NCBI GenBank assembly: GCA_903904835.1
Contig: CAIVEI010000209.1
Location: 1-64,000, forward strand
Source of the DNA: an uncultured Schlesneria sp.
Lineage (GTDB): Bacteria > Planctomycetota > Planctomycetia > Planctomycetales > Planctomycetaceae
Reading direction: 5' to 3'
DNA: 64,000 bases
Under the pieces are notes generated by a model. The model was not told where the DNA came from, did not search any database, and was given only the letters and a program-made list of their open reading frames with translations. The translations under genes and the position numbers were made by a program. Below, piece by piece: positions 28,178-37,445 of the stretch (position 1 is its first letter; each line of letters begins with the position of its first letter).

Positions 28178-29091
28178 GTGACTTGTTCGTGCCTTGGGAG
28201 CTCATCAAGACTCCCTATTCCGAACAACGACAAAAAACGGGGCGTCGTTTTGTAATTGACGTCTTTGGGATGTTCTAGATCACGCTCGATGGCAATCAAT
28301 TCACGACGTACCAGTTGCCGAAGAATCGGACCACAACCGGGCTTTCCCAACTCTTCGACTTTCGCCTGCTTAATGGGTTGGTGGTAGGCAACGACAGCCA
28401 GGACTTCTAAAGCCTCTTGCGACAATCGAACTTCTTTCGGACCCAGGCCATAAACCTTGTGTCTGATCCGTTCGAATTCATCACGTAGCGTCAGGCGATA
28501 CCCTCCCTCGCCTAACCGGATTTCGTACGGTCGCTCTTCCACCGCGTAAAGACGGTTAAGTTCATTGATTTCACGATCAACAAAGTCCGCGTCGAATTCA
28601 CCTCGCAAGACGACTGAAATTCGACTCGACGTCAGCGGACTGCCACCGACAAACAGGCAGGCTTCAATGATCTGGCGTGGCGTTGGCCGTAGATCAACAA
28701 CCGGTGGCGATTCATCAGCGTTAGTATCAGCTTTGGGCGTGTTTGAATTGAGGGCGATCTCGTCCGTCAGATCAGGTTCAGTGGAAAAAGAATCTTCGAT
28801 TTTCGTTGTCATCACCGATGCAGGGCGACTGCTTTCAACCGAGACTTCGTCCCGGTCGGATGTGCGAGGTGATTCGATCACGTCCTCCGACTCCTGGGGC
28901 ATCTCTGATTCGGAAGCCTCTAAAGCGGAGAGAGCCTTAAGATAAGCAGCTTCTAATTCACCACCACCCCAGTCCTCGAGTGGCGCTTCCGAAAGCTCGT
29001 CGTCACTGAACTCGTCATGTTCCCAACCGTTTGATTCCAGATCGGTTGCGTCGGCATCGTCATCTGAGAGCGGCTCAATTCGATCAGACAT
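28168..29091 (-). CDS. scpB: ScpB, segregation and condensation protein B
   Basis: Protein of 307 residues. The C-terminal 170 residues carry the ScpB double winged-helix: RQIIEACLFVGGSPLTSSRI, the YEIRLGEGGYRLTL strand pair, LSQEALEVLAVVAYHQPI and the second wing VNYKTTPRFLSLFGIGSLDELP. ScpB dimers bind ScpA and the SMC ATPase to condense chromosomes. Unusual is an N-terminal extension of about 130 residues that is highly acidic (DEFSDDELSEAPLEDW) and probably disordered. scpA is not adjacent. It overlaps the convergent M24 gene by ten bases. Confidence 0.9.
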   Translation of the reverse strand: MSDRIEPLSDDDADATDLESNGWEHDEFSDDELSEAPLEDWGGGELEAAYLKALSALEASESEMPQESEDVIESPRTSDRDEVSVESSRPASVMTTKIEDSFSTEPDLTDEIALNSNTPKADTNADESPPVVDLRPTPRQIIEACLFVGGSPLTSSRISVVLRGEFDADFVDREINELNRLYAVEERPYEIRLGEGGYRLTLRDEFERIRHKVYGLGPKEVRLSQEALEVLAVVAYHQPIKQAKVEELGKPGCGPILRQLVRRELIAIERDLEHPKDVNYKTTPRFLSLFGIGSLDELPRHEQVTYK

Positions 29092-29249
29092 CGAAATCTA
29101 TCCCTTACAAAACCTCAAGCCTGAATTGGTCGCTTTCGCATGAGTTTCGCAAGGTTATCGTACGGTGATCAAAGGGGGTCAAGATCGATCTTAACCAGAC
29201 CGAATCTTGTTGAACCGCGCGCCTTTTCACACGAAGTTTCGTTCGGTAC

Positions 29250-29996
29250 TCAAGACGCCGTAAGACAAACGCTGGTGGACAGCAATCGGTCCAGAGAGCG
29301 GATTGAATTTGTATCGTAACTTGTTGATTTGCGGTCGATCAACATGGCGTGCATGTTCGCAGCGATCGGACCGGCAACGTCGTGCTCGGGGTCATCGCCA
29401 ATCATCAGAATCTGGTTCGGACGACAGCCACAACGTGCGATCAGCGACGAGTAAAACTCTTTCGCCGGTTTTCGATATCCCATTTCCGATGACACGAAGC
29501 TTTGTTCGATGGCGCTCAGCACATCGTGTCCACGGCAAACGGAATGCAGCCTCGAATCAAAGTTGGATGCAATCACCATGCGATATCCGGCCTTTCGGAG
29601 TGCTGACAACGTTGATCCGACATCGTCAAAGACCGACCAGGACGAGGGGCGAGCAAAATGGTCCCACAGTTCCGCAAAACATTGTTGGATGTTGTTAACG
29701 TCGGGAACAACTTCTTCTACGATCCAGCGCCAACGAGCCTTTTCTATGGAATCGCTGCTGACGTAATGAGAGCCTGCTGCCGGCCCATTCGGGAATTGGT
29801 CAGTCTCGCTTTGGCGAAATGCACGACGAAACCGACTGCCGATCTCATCAACGGAAATTTGAGATCCATAACGCGACGCGATCGAGTGGTAAGCGACTGG
29901 TACTGATGGGTTCGGTTGAATCAAAGTTCCGACCGCATCGAATACCAACCATTGGATCGATGATGGCGAAAAACGTCCTTTGAAGTCAGATAGCAC
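29250..29996 (-). CDS. HAD-superfamily hydrolase (subfamily I phosphatase)
   Basis: Protein of about 248 residues when started at GTG 29996, which has AAGGGG eight bases upstream. An ATG at 30098 is in frame but adds 34 residues before motif I. The HAD motifs are in order: motif I FDAVGT (nucleophile Asp), motif II in VIASNFDSR, motif III lysine in YRKPAKEFY, and motif IV GDDPEHDVAGP. The second Asp of DxDGT is replaced (DAVGT), as in some HAD-IA members. Predicted to be a cytosolic phosphatase of small phosphorylated metabolites. Confidence 0.83.
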   Translation of the reverse strand: MLSDFKGRFSPSSIQWLVFDAVGTLIQPNPSVPVAYHSIASRYGSQISVDEIGSRFRRAFRQSETDQFPNGPAAGSHYVSSDSIEKARWRWIVEEVVPDVNNIQQCFAELWDHFARPSSWSVFDDVGSTLSALRKAGYRMVIASNFDSRLHSVCRGHDVLSAIEQSFVSSEMGYRKPAKEFYSSLIARCGCRPNQILMIGDDPEHDVAGPIAANMHAMLIDRKSTSYDTNSIRSLDRLLSTSVCLTAS

Positions 29997-30341
29997 GATG
30001 AACACCCCTTGAGCGATGGTAATCACAGCGCATGACAATCGCCAAATGCTGCCGAAAATCCTTAACGGGTCGTCCACATTCGATGTGACAACACTCATTC
30101 AAATTGTAGGCTCAGCAAATCCATTTGACCGCAAGAAACAAATTTCCGCCCAGACCTGAAATCGAAAATCATTGAAGAGTTCAAGATTTCAGGCAGTCGA
30201 ACTGAGTCAATCGAATAGCCGTGCTCCAAGACTCAATTCGCGCACGACAGACAGCCTTGATGACGCAGGTTACGACTTTCATCAATCCGAACACTCGACG
30301 AAACCAGCAGGCCGACAGTTTCAGATCAGTGTTGTATCAAC

Positions 30342-30851
30342 CTAAAACTGATCCGCACGAGGTTGAGTAATCCGAGGTACCCACTTGACCGAATGGCTAG
30401 GTCTTGCTTGAGCAGGATTCGCTTCATCCCGTTCTGGCACAAACTTTAAATCCCTGACCGAGGCGAAAAGATCAACAACCTCTGCACTCGAAGCCTGGTC
30501 ATCGAAAAGCGCTTCGTGAATCGAAGGGATTGATACGGCGACCATCAGGGCGACGGCGAGCGCCATCACAGATGCGGGAATCCAACCGTTAAATCGCTCA
30601 TGACGATTTTTGTCTTCCCACTCCGAAATTCTTGAAACAAGCTGTGGCCAGACGCTTGGACGACTGGGCTCCGTCGGCCAGGATTTTGACGAGTGCAATG
30701 TTTCCAGGCTCGCCTGCAAGCTCTTTTGATGCCGCTTGCAAGCGGGACAACGCTCCAGGTGGCTTGAAACATCTGCAGCACTGGCGGAATCAGGGAGATC
30801 CTGACCGACCCAAAGCGGCAGCAACTGCTTGACTCGTCGACAATCCATCAT
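30342..30851 (-). CDS. Anti-sigma factor with zinc-binding ZAS (zf-HC2) domain
   Basis: Protein of 169 residues. The N-terminal 40 residues contain the zf-HC2 pattern (CRRVKQLLPLWV ... HLERCPACKRH), with the H-x3-C-x2-C zinc ligands used to hold ECF sigma factors. One membrane segment follows (about 87-105, WIPASVMALAVALMVAVSI), then an extracytoplasmic tail. Its ATG overlaps the TGA of the sigma gene by four bases (ATGATGG), so translation is coupled. It probably sequesters that sigma factor at the membrane until a signal arrives. The 243 bases upstream to 30098 hold no gene. Confidence 0.85.
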   Translation of the reverse strand: MMDCRRVKQLLPLWVGQDLPDSASAADVSSHLERCPACKRHQKSLQASLETLHSSKSWPTEPSRPSVWPQLVSRISEWEDKNRHERFNGWIPASVMALAVALMVAVSIPSIHEALFDDQASSAEVVDLFASVRDLKFVPERDEANPAQARPSHSVKWVPRITQPRADQF

Positions 30852-31549
30852 ACTTCACCCTTTCGTCGTTTCTTGCCTCCGCCCTTCGGAGGCTCTTCAC
30901 CGCCAATTGGCGGTTCGTCACTCATTTGCTCGTCTTGATCTTTTCCGTCGCGTCGTTTGACCCACAGATCGTGAAACATCGAACGCGCTTCAGCCAGCCG
31001 CCAGCGAACGGTTGCTTCCTTCCGTTCCAGTATTGTCGCAATTTCCGATGTCGAAAAGTTTTGTAGTTCCCGCAACATCAATACGATCCGGTAGTTTTCC
31101 GGTATCTGTTCCAAAATCGCTGCAACCTCTTGCTCTAAATCAAGTTGCTGCCGTGGGTCAGCGACTGCTGGATCAGGGTCACGTTCCGTACCTCGCTCTG
31201 AAAAAAGCAGCCACCATCCGCGACGCTTGCGGCGTCGCAAATAATCCAGTGTCTGGTTGACACCAATTCGGAATAACCACGGACCGAATCGCCGAGCCGG
31301 GTCAAACTGCGCAAGTCGTTGATAGGCCTTCAGAAACGATTCCTGAGCCAGATCTTCGGCCAGTTCCTGACTTTTCACGAACTGCAATATGACGCGGATC
31401 AGCCTGCGCTCGTAACGTGTCACTAATTCGCCAAACGCTGCCTGACTACCCCGGCGCGCTTCGTCCACCAGGCGCGACTCGTGGGTCGCGCTGGCAGTTT
31501 CGTCCAAGCCGGAAATACTGCTGTCCGATAGCGTCATTGTGTTCTGCAT
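30848..31549 (-). CDS. ECF-family RNA polymerase sigma factor
   Basis: Protein of 233 residues with region 2 (LVTRYERRLIRVILQF ... LAEDLAQESFLKAYQRL ... GPWLFRIGVNQTLDYLRRR) and region 4 (LEQIPENYRIVLMLRELQNF ... IATILERKEATVRWRL), lacking regions 1 and 3, as in ECF sigma factors. The DLAQESFLKAY box binds beta-prime. A C-terminal tail of about 40 residues (DEPPIGGEEPPKGGGKKRR) is unusual and low in complexity. It is the first gene of a two-gene operon with its anti-sigma factor. Confidence 0.9.
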   Translation of the reverse strand: MQNTMTLSDSSISGLDETASATHESRLVDEARRGSQAAFGELVTRYERRLIRVILQFVKSQELAEDLAQESFLKAYQRLAQFDPARRFGPWLFRIGVNQTLDYLRRRKRRGWWLLFSERGTERDPDPAVADPRQQLDLEQEVAAILEQIPENYRIVLMLRELQNFSTSEIATILERKEATVRWRLAEARSMFHDLWVKRRDGKDQDEQMSDEPPIGGEEPPKGGGKKRRKGEV

Positions 31550-31722
31550 TGGGCACCCCGCGATTGATTACGCGAGTGTGCCTCGGAGTGTTGGAGTTTA
31601 CTGACAAAAAGAGTTTTCAATGCCCGTTCGCACCGCCGGCTTAACGAATAACCTTTCCAGACTGATTGACCCAAAAGCAGGCCATTACGTAAATCTCTTT
31701 CGGAAAAGCGATTACGCTGAAA

Positions 31723-34700
31723 TCAATCCACAAACACGAACTCGTTGAGATTCAGCAGGACTCGACATAAGTTTACAAGACCATAGGTTTCCGCGTAAGG
31801 GGTGAGTTCCGCAAGCTCCTCAGCTTTCGGCGGCCTCGAAAGTGCCAATCGAAACGCATAATCGACTTGTTGCGACAATCCCGTCCGCTCGCTTTCGATC
31901 CTCTCAGCCATGTATTTCTCCATCGTCAATATTAGCCGATTGTTCAGCAGCGCAAGTGCTTGAAGAGCCGTGACGGTTTCGCTTCGCTTGTCGACGCTCA
32001 TCGATGGATCAGCACAATCCAGGGTTGTCATGAATGGCTGCGGTTGCGATCGGACCAGAAATCGATAGATCGATCGGCGATGAATCCGGACATCTTCCGG
32101 ATCATGCAGCAGGTATTCGTAATGCGGCGAATGCTCTGGCTTTTCGACAACGAAGTCCTGAAATGCCGGACCACCGAACTGCCGGTTAAGCTTTCCGGCA
32201 ACAGCCAGGACGGCGTCTCGAACCGCTTCCGCTTCCAATTTCCGGCGATTCATTCGCCAGAGATAGATATTGCTGGCATCGACCGCGAGAGCGTTATTTA
32301 TTCCTGAACTCTGACCATTGGCATCATTCGACGAAGTCCATTTCCCATCTGGAGAATCCGCAACCAGATTCTCTTCTCTAACACCGGAGCTTTGTCGATA
32401 CGTGGCACTCGTCATGATCATTCGATGCAATTGCTTCAGGCTTTGACCTTCATCCCGGAACTGGACTGCAAGCCAGTCCAATAACTCAGGGTGCGACGGA
32501 AGCTGCCCCATGCGACCGAAGTCGTTCGGAGAATCGACAATCCCTCGTCCAAAGTGATAAAGCCAGACGCGGTTCACAATCGACCGCCAGGTCAATGGGT
32601 TCTCTTTCGACGAGATCCACTTTGCCATGGCAACTCGCCGCTGGCCTTCACTGTGATCCTCAGGTAACAGGAACTCGCCCGACTCCTCAGGGATCAGTGG
32701 AACTTTCCCAGGTCCGACAACATTTAATGGATTCCGCACGTCACCGCGCGCGAGGACGTGAATCGCACGTGGCTTCCCACCCGACGGACCCGTCCCCGTA
32801 AATGGTCCCGACCCCGAGTAGACCATTCCCGAGTAAACCAGCTTTGCCGGCGGAAGTTTCCCCAGTTGCTCAGTCGTAACCATAAGCTCGCGATCGTTCT
32901 CGACGATCGCCGCACGCGTCCCTGCATCTACGACCGTGGCCAGAAATTCTTCTTTTTGTGATTTGAGTTCCGCCAGAGACGCACCGCCCTGTTGAGTCAC
33001 TCCATAGTAGTACCCGTCGACAAGATTGGACGCACGCCATCTTGGAGGAGCCTCAATGGAATCGAGGCCACGAACGGGTTTCCCGAGTGCCACGTTCTTT
33101 CCTGCATCGTCAAAAACGGCTACCTCACCCAGAGAAAAAATGAAATCGTTTTGACGCGGTGACAGCTTCGTCGCAGTCACTCGAACGAACCGGCCATTCA
33201 AACCGGAAACAGGAAACCTTTGCGGCTTAACACGCGGATTCGGGAAATCATTGACGGTCTGATCAACGACAATGCTGACCGCTTGTCGAAAATTCTCGTC
33301 GTCGCTCAGTTCCACTTTGAATCGGACTGGAAAGCCAAATCCAGCACCGATGTTGTTAAAGTCGTCGTGACATCCCACGACTTGAACTGCGGCCACTGGC
33401 ATCGGTTGGCCCAGGTCAATCTGAACCCATTTTACCGTATCAGCTTTTGGTTCAATCTGGCTGTGATACCCGAATTGAGCGGCCAATGGATGCACATCAG
33501 GTTTATTTGCCGCAGCAATTTTCGCATCCAAATCCTTCAGCTTTTCGCCACCAAGCTCCGCAACCCGAGCTTGAAGCTGGCGCTGTTTCTCTTTGAGACC
33601 CTTTTGCAGTGCCAATAACTCACCCCGCCGGACGGCGACCTGCGGATCAATGTCGTAAGCGCGGTCCGCTCGATCGAGAGCAGCAAAGACCGCCTGCAGT
33701 CGGTAATAGTCCTCTTGAACGACCGGATCAAACTTGTGGTTGTGACACCGCGCACATTGAACGGTCAGGCTGAGAAACGTGTTACAGGCGTTGGAGACCA
33801 TGTCGTCTCGATCCAGCAGCCGGGCAATCATCCCGTCGGTCTTCGATTCAGGCACCTCCGCGTGGCCAATAAAATCCCACGGCCCTGCCGCGAGGAATCC
33901 CGTCGCCGTGATTCCATCTTCGGTCCCTGGCGAAAGAATGTCACCAGCAATCTGCTCTTCTATGAATTGAGAATAGGGCTTGTCGCTGTTCAATGCTCGA
34001 ATGACGTAATCACGATAAGGCCAGGCATTCGGTCGGGGTTTGTCCTTGTCATATCCATGAGTGTCCCCATAGTGCACAACATCCAGCCAGTGTCTTGCCC
34101 AACGCTCACCGTAATGAGGAGATTCCAGTAATTCATCGACAAGTTTTTCATAGGCGTTCGGGTCGGTGTCAGCCAAAAACGCTTCGATCTTTTCGGGAGT
34201 GGGAGGCAAACCAATCAGGTCGAAATAGGCTCGACGAGCCAAAGTCCGTCGGTCCGCTGCTGGCGATGGTGTCAGCCCCTTTTCATGCAGCTTGGCGATT
34301 ACGAATGCATCGATCGGCGAGATTTTTTCGCTGGCAGCAATCGGACGATTCTGCGAGCGGATTACGTCCGGGTTGATTGCAGGGACGTCAGGCCGAACGA
34401 GTGGCTTCAGCGACCACCAGTCGTATTTGTCGACGAGCTTGGCTTTGTCGACGCCATCAGGCCAGTTCGCCCCTTGTTCGATCCAGCGTTTGATCAGCCC
34501 GACATGCGAGTCCGAAAGGCGTTCTCCTTCAGGAGGCATTTTATCGTCGCCACGGCTGCTGATCCGTTCCAGGAGCAAACTCTTGGCACTCTCGCTCGGC
34601 ACAATCACAGCCCCGGAGTCACCCCCTCGCAATGCGGCCGACTTCACGTCGAGCCGAAGGCCACTTTTCGAAACCTTCTCGCCGTGGCATTCCGCACATC

Positions 34701-34869
34701 TGGAAAGTAACAGAGGTTGAACGTCGCGCACAAAGTCGACGCGATCCGAAGTCGGTTCATCGCAGTGTCCTACACCAGAAGCGACCTGAGCCACAGCGAT
34801 GATCAAAAGAGCCATATCGGCCAGGCAAGCGAAACTGGAAAACGACATTTCTTTCCAAATTCGGTTCAT
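31723..34869 (-). CDS. PSCyt1-DUF1549-DUF1553 (PSD1) secreted cytochrome-like protein
   Basis: Protein of 1048 residues. A signal peptide (hydrophobic 14-33) is followed by PSCyt1 with a single haem motif CAECH (about 58-62) and a distal MPPEGERLS loop. Next come PSCyt2/DUF1549 (about 170-380; GERWARHWLDVVHYGDT), an F5/8-type discoidin-like domain (about 470-630; WVQIDLGQPMPVAAVQVVG) and PSD1/DUF1553 (about 735-1020; WRSIVNRVWLYHFGRGIVD). This architecture is nearly confined to Planctomycetes and relatives and is proposed to serve sulfatase or glycan utilisation. The usual DUF1501 partner gene is missing here. The protein acts outside the cytoplasm. Confidence 0.92.
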   Translation of the reverse strand: MNRIWKEMSFSSFACLADMALLIIAVAQVASGVGHCDEPTSDRVDFVRDVQPLLLSRCAECHGEKVSKSGLRLDVKSAALRGGDSGAVIVPSESAKSLLLERISSRGDDKMPPEGERLSDSHVGLIKRWIEQGANWPDGVDKAKLVDKYDWWSLKPLVRPDVPAINPDVIRSQNRPIAASEKISPIDAFVIAKLHEKGLTPSPAADRRTLARRAYFDLIGLPPTPEKIEAFLADTDPNAYEKLVDELLESPHYGERWARHWLDVVHYGDTHGYDKDKPRPNAWPYRDYVIRALNSDKPYSQFIEEQIAGDILSPGTEDGITATGFLAAGPWDFIGHAEVPESKTDGMIARLLDRDDMVSNACNTFLSLTVQCARCHNHKFDPVVQEDYYRLQAVFAALDRADRAYDIDPQVAVRRGELLALQKGLKEKQRQLQARVAELGGEKLKDLDAKIAAANKPDVHPLAAQFGYHSQIEPKADTVKWVQIDLGQPMPVAAVQVVGCHDDFNNIGAGFGFPVRFKVELSDDENFRQAVSIVVDQTVNDFPNPRVKPQRFPVSGLNGRFVRVTATKLSPRQNDFIFSLGEVAVFDDAGKNVALGKPVRGLDSIEAPPRWRASNLVDGYYYGVTQQGGASLAELKSQKEEFLATVVDAGTRAAIVENDRELMVTTEQLGKLPPAKLVYSGMVYSGSGPFTGTGPSGGKPRAIHVLARGDVRNPLNVVGPGKVPLIPEESGEFLLPEDHSEGQRRVAMAKWISSKENPLTWRSIVNRVWLYHFGRGIVDSPNDFGRMGQLPSHPELLDWLAVQFRDEGQSLKQLHRMIMTSATYRQSSGVREENLVADSPDGKWTSSNDANGQSSGINNALAVDASNIYLWRMNRRKLEAEAVRDAVLAVAGKLNRQFGGPAFQDFVVEKPEHSPHYEYLLHDPEDVRIHRRSIYRFLVRSQPQPFMTTLDCADPSMSVDKRSETVTALQALALLNNRLILTMEKYMAERIESERTGLSQQVDYAFRLALSRPPKAEELAELTPYAETYGLVNLCRVLLNLNEFVFVD

Positions 34870-35010
34870 GTTTCAAATCTCATGAGAACGATCGAGCATT
34901 TGTAAAACGGGACGGCATCACTTAGCCCCGATTCAACCTTCGACGCGTTTTCAATGTTAACACAGTAACCGCTGAAACAGCACGTTGCCGTGAGTGCTGC
35001 CAAATGAAAC

Positions 35011-35194
35011 CGTAGCTTGGGCTTCAGCCCGAGCAGTCTTAAAAAATCCTTGCGCAACTATGGACAGTTTTGCGCAACTATGGAGATTTACAGGGATTTG
35101 TCGAATTTCGCGTAGCTTGGGCTTCAGCCCGAGCAGTCTTCGAAAACCTTGCGCAACTATGGACAGTTTTGAGCAACTATGGAGATTCACAGGC
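35011..35194. repeat. Two tandem 100-bp repeats containing a GGGCTTCAGCCC hairpin
   Basis: The unit begins CGTAGCTTGGGCTTCAGCCC at 35011 and again at 35111, a period of exactly 100 bases. Each unit has a GGGC-TTCA-GCCC hairpin and then the motif GCAACTATGGA twice about 22 bases apart. A related hairpin occurs at 50158-50177. The flanks 34870-35010 and 35195-35364 contain no gene I can support. Confidence 0.85.
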
Positions 35195-35364
35195 GTGATG
35201 AGCATGTGTCGAAGACGGTTCAAATGTTGCCGCTGCCTCGGAACAGACACATCGTTTGAATTCCTGATTTGAAAACATGCAGATTGTAATCTCAGGGGCT
35301 CTCGAACAATGCTCTTTACGCAGCGTGATGATGGGGACTTGATCTAAGGCAATCCCTCGCTGAA

Positions 35365-35830
35365 TTCTTCAATCCAACAAAACTTCGGCGTTCGCGACCG
35401 GGTCGGCAATCGCGTCGTCTCAGGACTTCGCAAAAAAGTTGGCCAAGTTGGCCAAGTTCCTATTTTCATAGGCTTTTGTCACGTTTTCGAATCTGGCCAA
35501 GTTGGCAAAGTTGACCAAGTTCGGTTCTTCAACCCAAAAAACATCGGCGTTCATGACCAGGCCGGCAATCGCGTCGTCTCAGGAGTTCGCAAAAAAGTTG
35601 GCCAAGTTGGTCAAGTTCCTGTTTTCATAGGCTTTTGTCACGTTTTCGAATTTCGCCAAGTTGGAAAAGTTGGCAAAGTTCGATTCTTCAATCCAAAACT
35701 TCGGCGTTCGCGACCAGGCCGGCAATCGCGTCGTCTCAGGACTTCGCAAAAAAGTTGGCCAAGTTGGTCAAGTTCCTATTTTTATAGGCTTTTGTCACGG
35801 TTGCGAAGTTGACCAAGTTGGCCAACTTCA
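35365..35830. repeat. Three tandem ~160-bp repeats rich in GGCCAAGTT
   Basis: Units start at 35365, 35525 and 35684 with TTCTTCAA; lengths are 160, 159 and about 147 bases. Each has a conserved core (GGCAATCGCGTCGTCTCAGG), then a cluster of TTGGCCAAG/GGTCAAGTT-type 9-mers, then CATAGGCTTTTGTCACG and a second cluster of the 9-mers. Copies differ at scattered positions, so they are not assembly duplicates. No open frame spans them convincingly. Confidence 0.88.
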
Positions 35831-36799
35831 AGTAAGTTCAACCTGAATTGAATAATATTCATCGGGTCACAACCGTCCACCACCCAGGCTCACCAACGGG
35901 AGGAAATGCAAATCAATCTGACAAAACCTTGAACAGAAGTTAACAAAGGAAACGAAGGGAAGAGGGAATTCGTTTCATGAATCCATTCGTCCCGACTCCC
36001 CAAATACATCAAGGTCCAACCGCCGACTGCCCGGGCTTTCTTTTCATCACCTCGTTCCCTTCGTGTCCTTCTGTAAAAAGTCTTTCCGGATTCGAATCGC
36101 TTCTTTTTTGCCCCTCCCTCACCCCTCCTGGTTAGCTCAGTGAAGCGACATAAGTATTTGAGTTTACGTTTCGGTTGTCAATGACCATCTGACAATACTT
36201 TCTGAACGATTGGAAGGTGCTCACGAAATGGATTTTCCAGTGACAGCCGGTCGATGATCCGAAGCGCGGAGTTCCACTTTACTGTCTCGTGGCAGCTTCC
36301 ACACCCGGCTACGAACCAAAGAAAATAGGATTGCATTTCGCCGCGACGTGGCACAGGAATACAGACTTGGGGTTTCAATCCCAGTTACAAAGATCATCAG
36401 GCACGATTCAAGCTCCGAAGGAGCGCAGGACGAACCTCACCGTGCCCCAGTAATCACATTCAATGTTCTATCGGCAAATCGCTCTTTTTGGACGATTCCT
36501 TCGCGGCCATCACGGGATCAACCGCAGCAATCCTGCACGCTTATCAGGGCTAAATATCTTCCGATTCGAACCTTCCTGGGATTGAAACCCCAGGCTGTAT
36601 TCCTACACCGCTTTGCGGTTAAGACAATGCCATGAAGATTGAGCGTCATCGTGGTGCTGCCCAGCCGGAATGAAAACACGATGGAATCGATGAAGCTCAC
36701 ACTCGGTGACGAATTCTTGACGATGCCCGATACGCTATAACGCCGGCTGGACCACCGCAAACGCGTACAATCGCACGCCCCGATTAATCAACATGCCTT
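35831..36799. other. Gene-poor stretch with degenerate repeats
   Basis: I see no supported gene. Inverted purine/pyrimidine motifs GGAAACGAAGGGA (near 35950) and CGTTCCCTTCGTGTCC (near 36053) face each other. Two copies of a REP-like unit (ACAGGAATACAGACTTGGGG, 36349-36368; its inverted counterpart around 36575-36612) also face each other. A 66-residue frame at 36178-36378 on the minus strand is possible but unsupported. Confidence 0.5.
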
Positions 36800-37048
36800 T
36801 CAGTTCGTTTGCATTCCGAAATGAATCGCTGCTCGATGGCCGATGCGAAACGTGTGTACGAAGCGTTGCGGATATTTGTCTCGCGAGGCTCCAATTGGAT
36901 CGCTCAACGTGTCACCCAAAAAGTACTTGCCAGAAATCGGTTCAATGGCAACAAATTGATTCCTATGAAAGACCTCCGGCTTGCACCGGATCGCATCAAA
37001 GATGGGCCTCGCGGCTTCGGCCACGGATTCTGTCGAGGCATCATTCAA
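36800..37048 (-). CDS. Possible small protein, DUF5678-like
   Basis: An 82-codon frame whose product contains HRNQFVAIEPISGKYFLGD followed by DKYPQRFVHTFRIGHRAAIHFG. This pattern, a short helix-strand protein saying that a value is displayed or stepped through, resembles small planctomycete and cyanobacterial proteins of the DUF5678 type that often pair with a retropepsin-like gene. No such partner could be recognised. The start would be TTG directly abutting AAGGAG, which is poor, so this may be a remnant. The 37049-37445 stretch shows no further gene. Confidence 0.4.
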   Translation of the reverse strand: MNDASTESVAEAARPIFDAIRCKPEVFHRNQFVAIEPISGKYFLGDTLSDPIGASRDKYPQRFVHTFRIGHRAAIHFGMQTN

Positions 37049-37445
37049 CTCCTTGGCGTTTTGCCAATCTGAACTCTACCCGGGAAATGAACCAGGAGAT
37101 AAGTCCAAAACTCGCCTCACCCTCAACGCGAACTCAGCTTTTTCGTGGCCGGGAACGCACTCCGCATCCTTACGCGCTGACGAAACCGTGACATAGCCAG
37201 GCGGATTCCTCGCGCGTATTAAGGTGTCAAGAGAAAGCTTCAGAAAAGTCCCGGAACGGATTCTCTAAACAGACAGTGTCCATAGAATTGCATAAAATCG
37301 CAGCATTGTTTTCTGACTTGTTATTGAAACGGACGGAATCCAAAGGATCAAAAAAAGCGGTGTTCCCCGATTTCTGTTCGCAGGTGGCAAATTTTGCTAT
37401 CCTAAAGGTGGTGGCGTCACTGGCACCCGTATTTACTCCTGCAGC

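Noticed and set aside
34990-35270. Small frames reading LLGLKPKLR-type peptides
   Set aside because: They are translations of the GGGCTTCAGCCC repeat, not proteins.
35365-35830. CRISPR array or plasmid-type iterons
   Set aside because: Repeat units are ~160 bases with no unique spacers, and no cas or replication-initiation gene is nearby.
36120-36150. GGTTAGCTCAGTG resembling a tRNA D-arm
   Set aside because: No matching acceptor, anticodon or T-arm could be found around it.
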